5,768 nt of DNA from Bacillota bacterium. Lineage in GTDB: Bacteria > Bacillota > Clostridia > Christensenellales > CAG-138. This document shows, in pieces, positions 5,217 through 5,768 of the stretch. The notes under the pieces are model-generated. The model did not search any database. It saw only the letters and a list, made by a program, of their open reading frames with translations, and had not been told where the DNA came from. Location: NCBI GenBank assembly GCA_023416895.1, contig JAEZGQ010000182.1, forward strand, positions 1 to 5,768, written 5' to 3'. Positions within the stretch are counted from its first letter, which is position 1. Every line of letters starts with the position of its first letter. The position numbers and the translations under genes are program-made.

Positions 5217-5753
5217 ATGGAAACTTTTTCGTATACGGCCTTCGACGTGGAAACCCCCAACCGCAACAACAATTCCCTTTGCTCCATTGGGATTGTACAT
5301 GTGGAAAACGGCAAGGTGACGTTTGAGAAGGAATACCTTGTTAACCCCGAGGCGGATTTTGACTATGGCAACATTCTCATCCACGGCATCACCGAGGAGA
5401 TGGTGGAAAACGCACCCACTTTCCCCGCCGTGTGGAAAGAGATCGCGCCCTATTTCAATGGGCTATTGATTGCGCACAACGCCACGTTTGACCTTGGTGT
5501 GATCCGCGCCTCGCTCGACCGTCACGACCTTTTTATCCCTCGTATGTGCTATGTTTGCACCGTGGCACTTTCAAGAAGGCACATCCCACGCGAAGTGTTT
5601 GGCAGCCACAAACTCAATGCGCTTTCCAGCGGGCTGGGCATACCGCTTCACCATCACAACGCGTTAAGCGACGCCGATGCCTGCCGGAGGATTTTTGAAT
5701 ACCTGGTGCGAAACTACGGGCTTACCGAGCGCGACATACGGTATTACAGATAA
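5217..5753 (+). CDS. DEDDh 3'-5' exonuclease, DnaQ/polymerase III epsilon-like
   Basis: A 178-residue single-domain exonuclease. All three motifs are intact: Exo I FDVET (9-13, metal ligands D10 and E12), Exo II AHNATFD (86-92, D92) and Exo III HNALSDADA (147-155, catalytic H147 and D152). The spacer IHGITEEMVENAPTF (55-69) is typical of the family. It should remove nucleotides from DNA or RNA 3' ends in the cytosol using two metal ions. No polymerase, helicase, BRCT or GIY-YIG domain is attached, so it is a stand-alone family member rather than PolC or DinG. ATG 5217 is preceded by only a weak ribosome site (AGGATTGGGG at 5194-5203 is distant), which suggests translation partly by read-on from the glycosyltransferase 27 bases upstream. 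A functional link to the glycosyltransferase is not evident. Confidence 0.94.
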   Translation: METFSYTAFDVETPNRNNNSLCSIGIVHVENGKVTFEKEYLVNPEADFDYGNILIHGITEEMVENAPTFPAVWKEIAPYFNGLLIAHNATFDLGVIRASLDRHDLFIPRMCYVCTVALSRRHIPREVFGSHKLNALSSGLGIPLHHHNALSDADACRRIFEYLVRNYGLTERDIRYYR

Positions 5754-5768
5754 ATTTATGGCGGGTTC

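Noticed and set aside
5758..5768. ATG at 5758 as the start of a next gene
   Set aside because: Only three codons remain and no ribosome site precedes it.
1..5768. CRISPR arrays, tRNA or rRNA genes, insertion sequences, attachment sites
   Set aside because: No regularly spaced direct repeats, cloverleaf sequence, transposase motifs or terminal repeats were seen on either strand.

Overview
The window looks like a Gram-positive Clostridia-type (Firmicutes/Bacillota) chromosome of moderate GC. Support comes from strong GGAGG-type ribosome binding sites, a lipoprotein signal peptide, short A/T-rich sigma-A promoters, ATGA start/stop overlaps and protein families typical of gut and anaerobic Clostridia. 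I cannot assign a genus. There are no RNA genes, insertion sequences or CRISPR arrays.

Layout. Positions 1-1175 (minus strand) hold a secreted lipoprotein metallophosphoesterase whose C-terminus runs off the left edge. Its start overlaps a 32-codon reading frame (1172-1270) that reads as the first strand and acidic pocket of a LytTR-type response regulator and then stops. A good sigma-A promoter (1302-1330) drives both. A strong terminator (1395-1432) separates them from a three-gene minus-strand operon read 3758 to 1457: a membrane-anchored phosphodiester glycosidase (NAGPA-like), a 73-residue two-helix membrane protein that overlaps it by ATGA, and a 10-helix EamA/DMT transporter with a 60-residue histidine-rich tail (23 His).

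A 402-base divergent intergenic region (3759-4160) contains an extended -10 promoter for each direction and an unusual density of inverted repeats. To the right, on the plus strand, are a GT2 glycosyltransferase fused to a GtrA-like membrane domain (4161-5189) and, 27 bases later, a DEDDh 3'-5' exonuclease of the DnaQ type (5217-5753).

How the genes may work together. The glycosidase, the phosphoesterase and the GT2-GtrA protein all point to envelope glycopolymer or phosphodiester chemistry at the cell surface. The DMT transporter with its presumed metal-binding tail is an odd companion. The exonuclease is probably a housekeeping passenger. No obvious complete new defence or mobile system is visible. 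The best leads are the response-regulator remnant coupled to the lipoprotein, the ordered histidine tail within its operon, and the structured divergent intergenic region.
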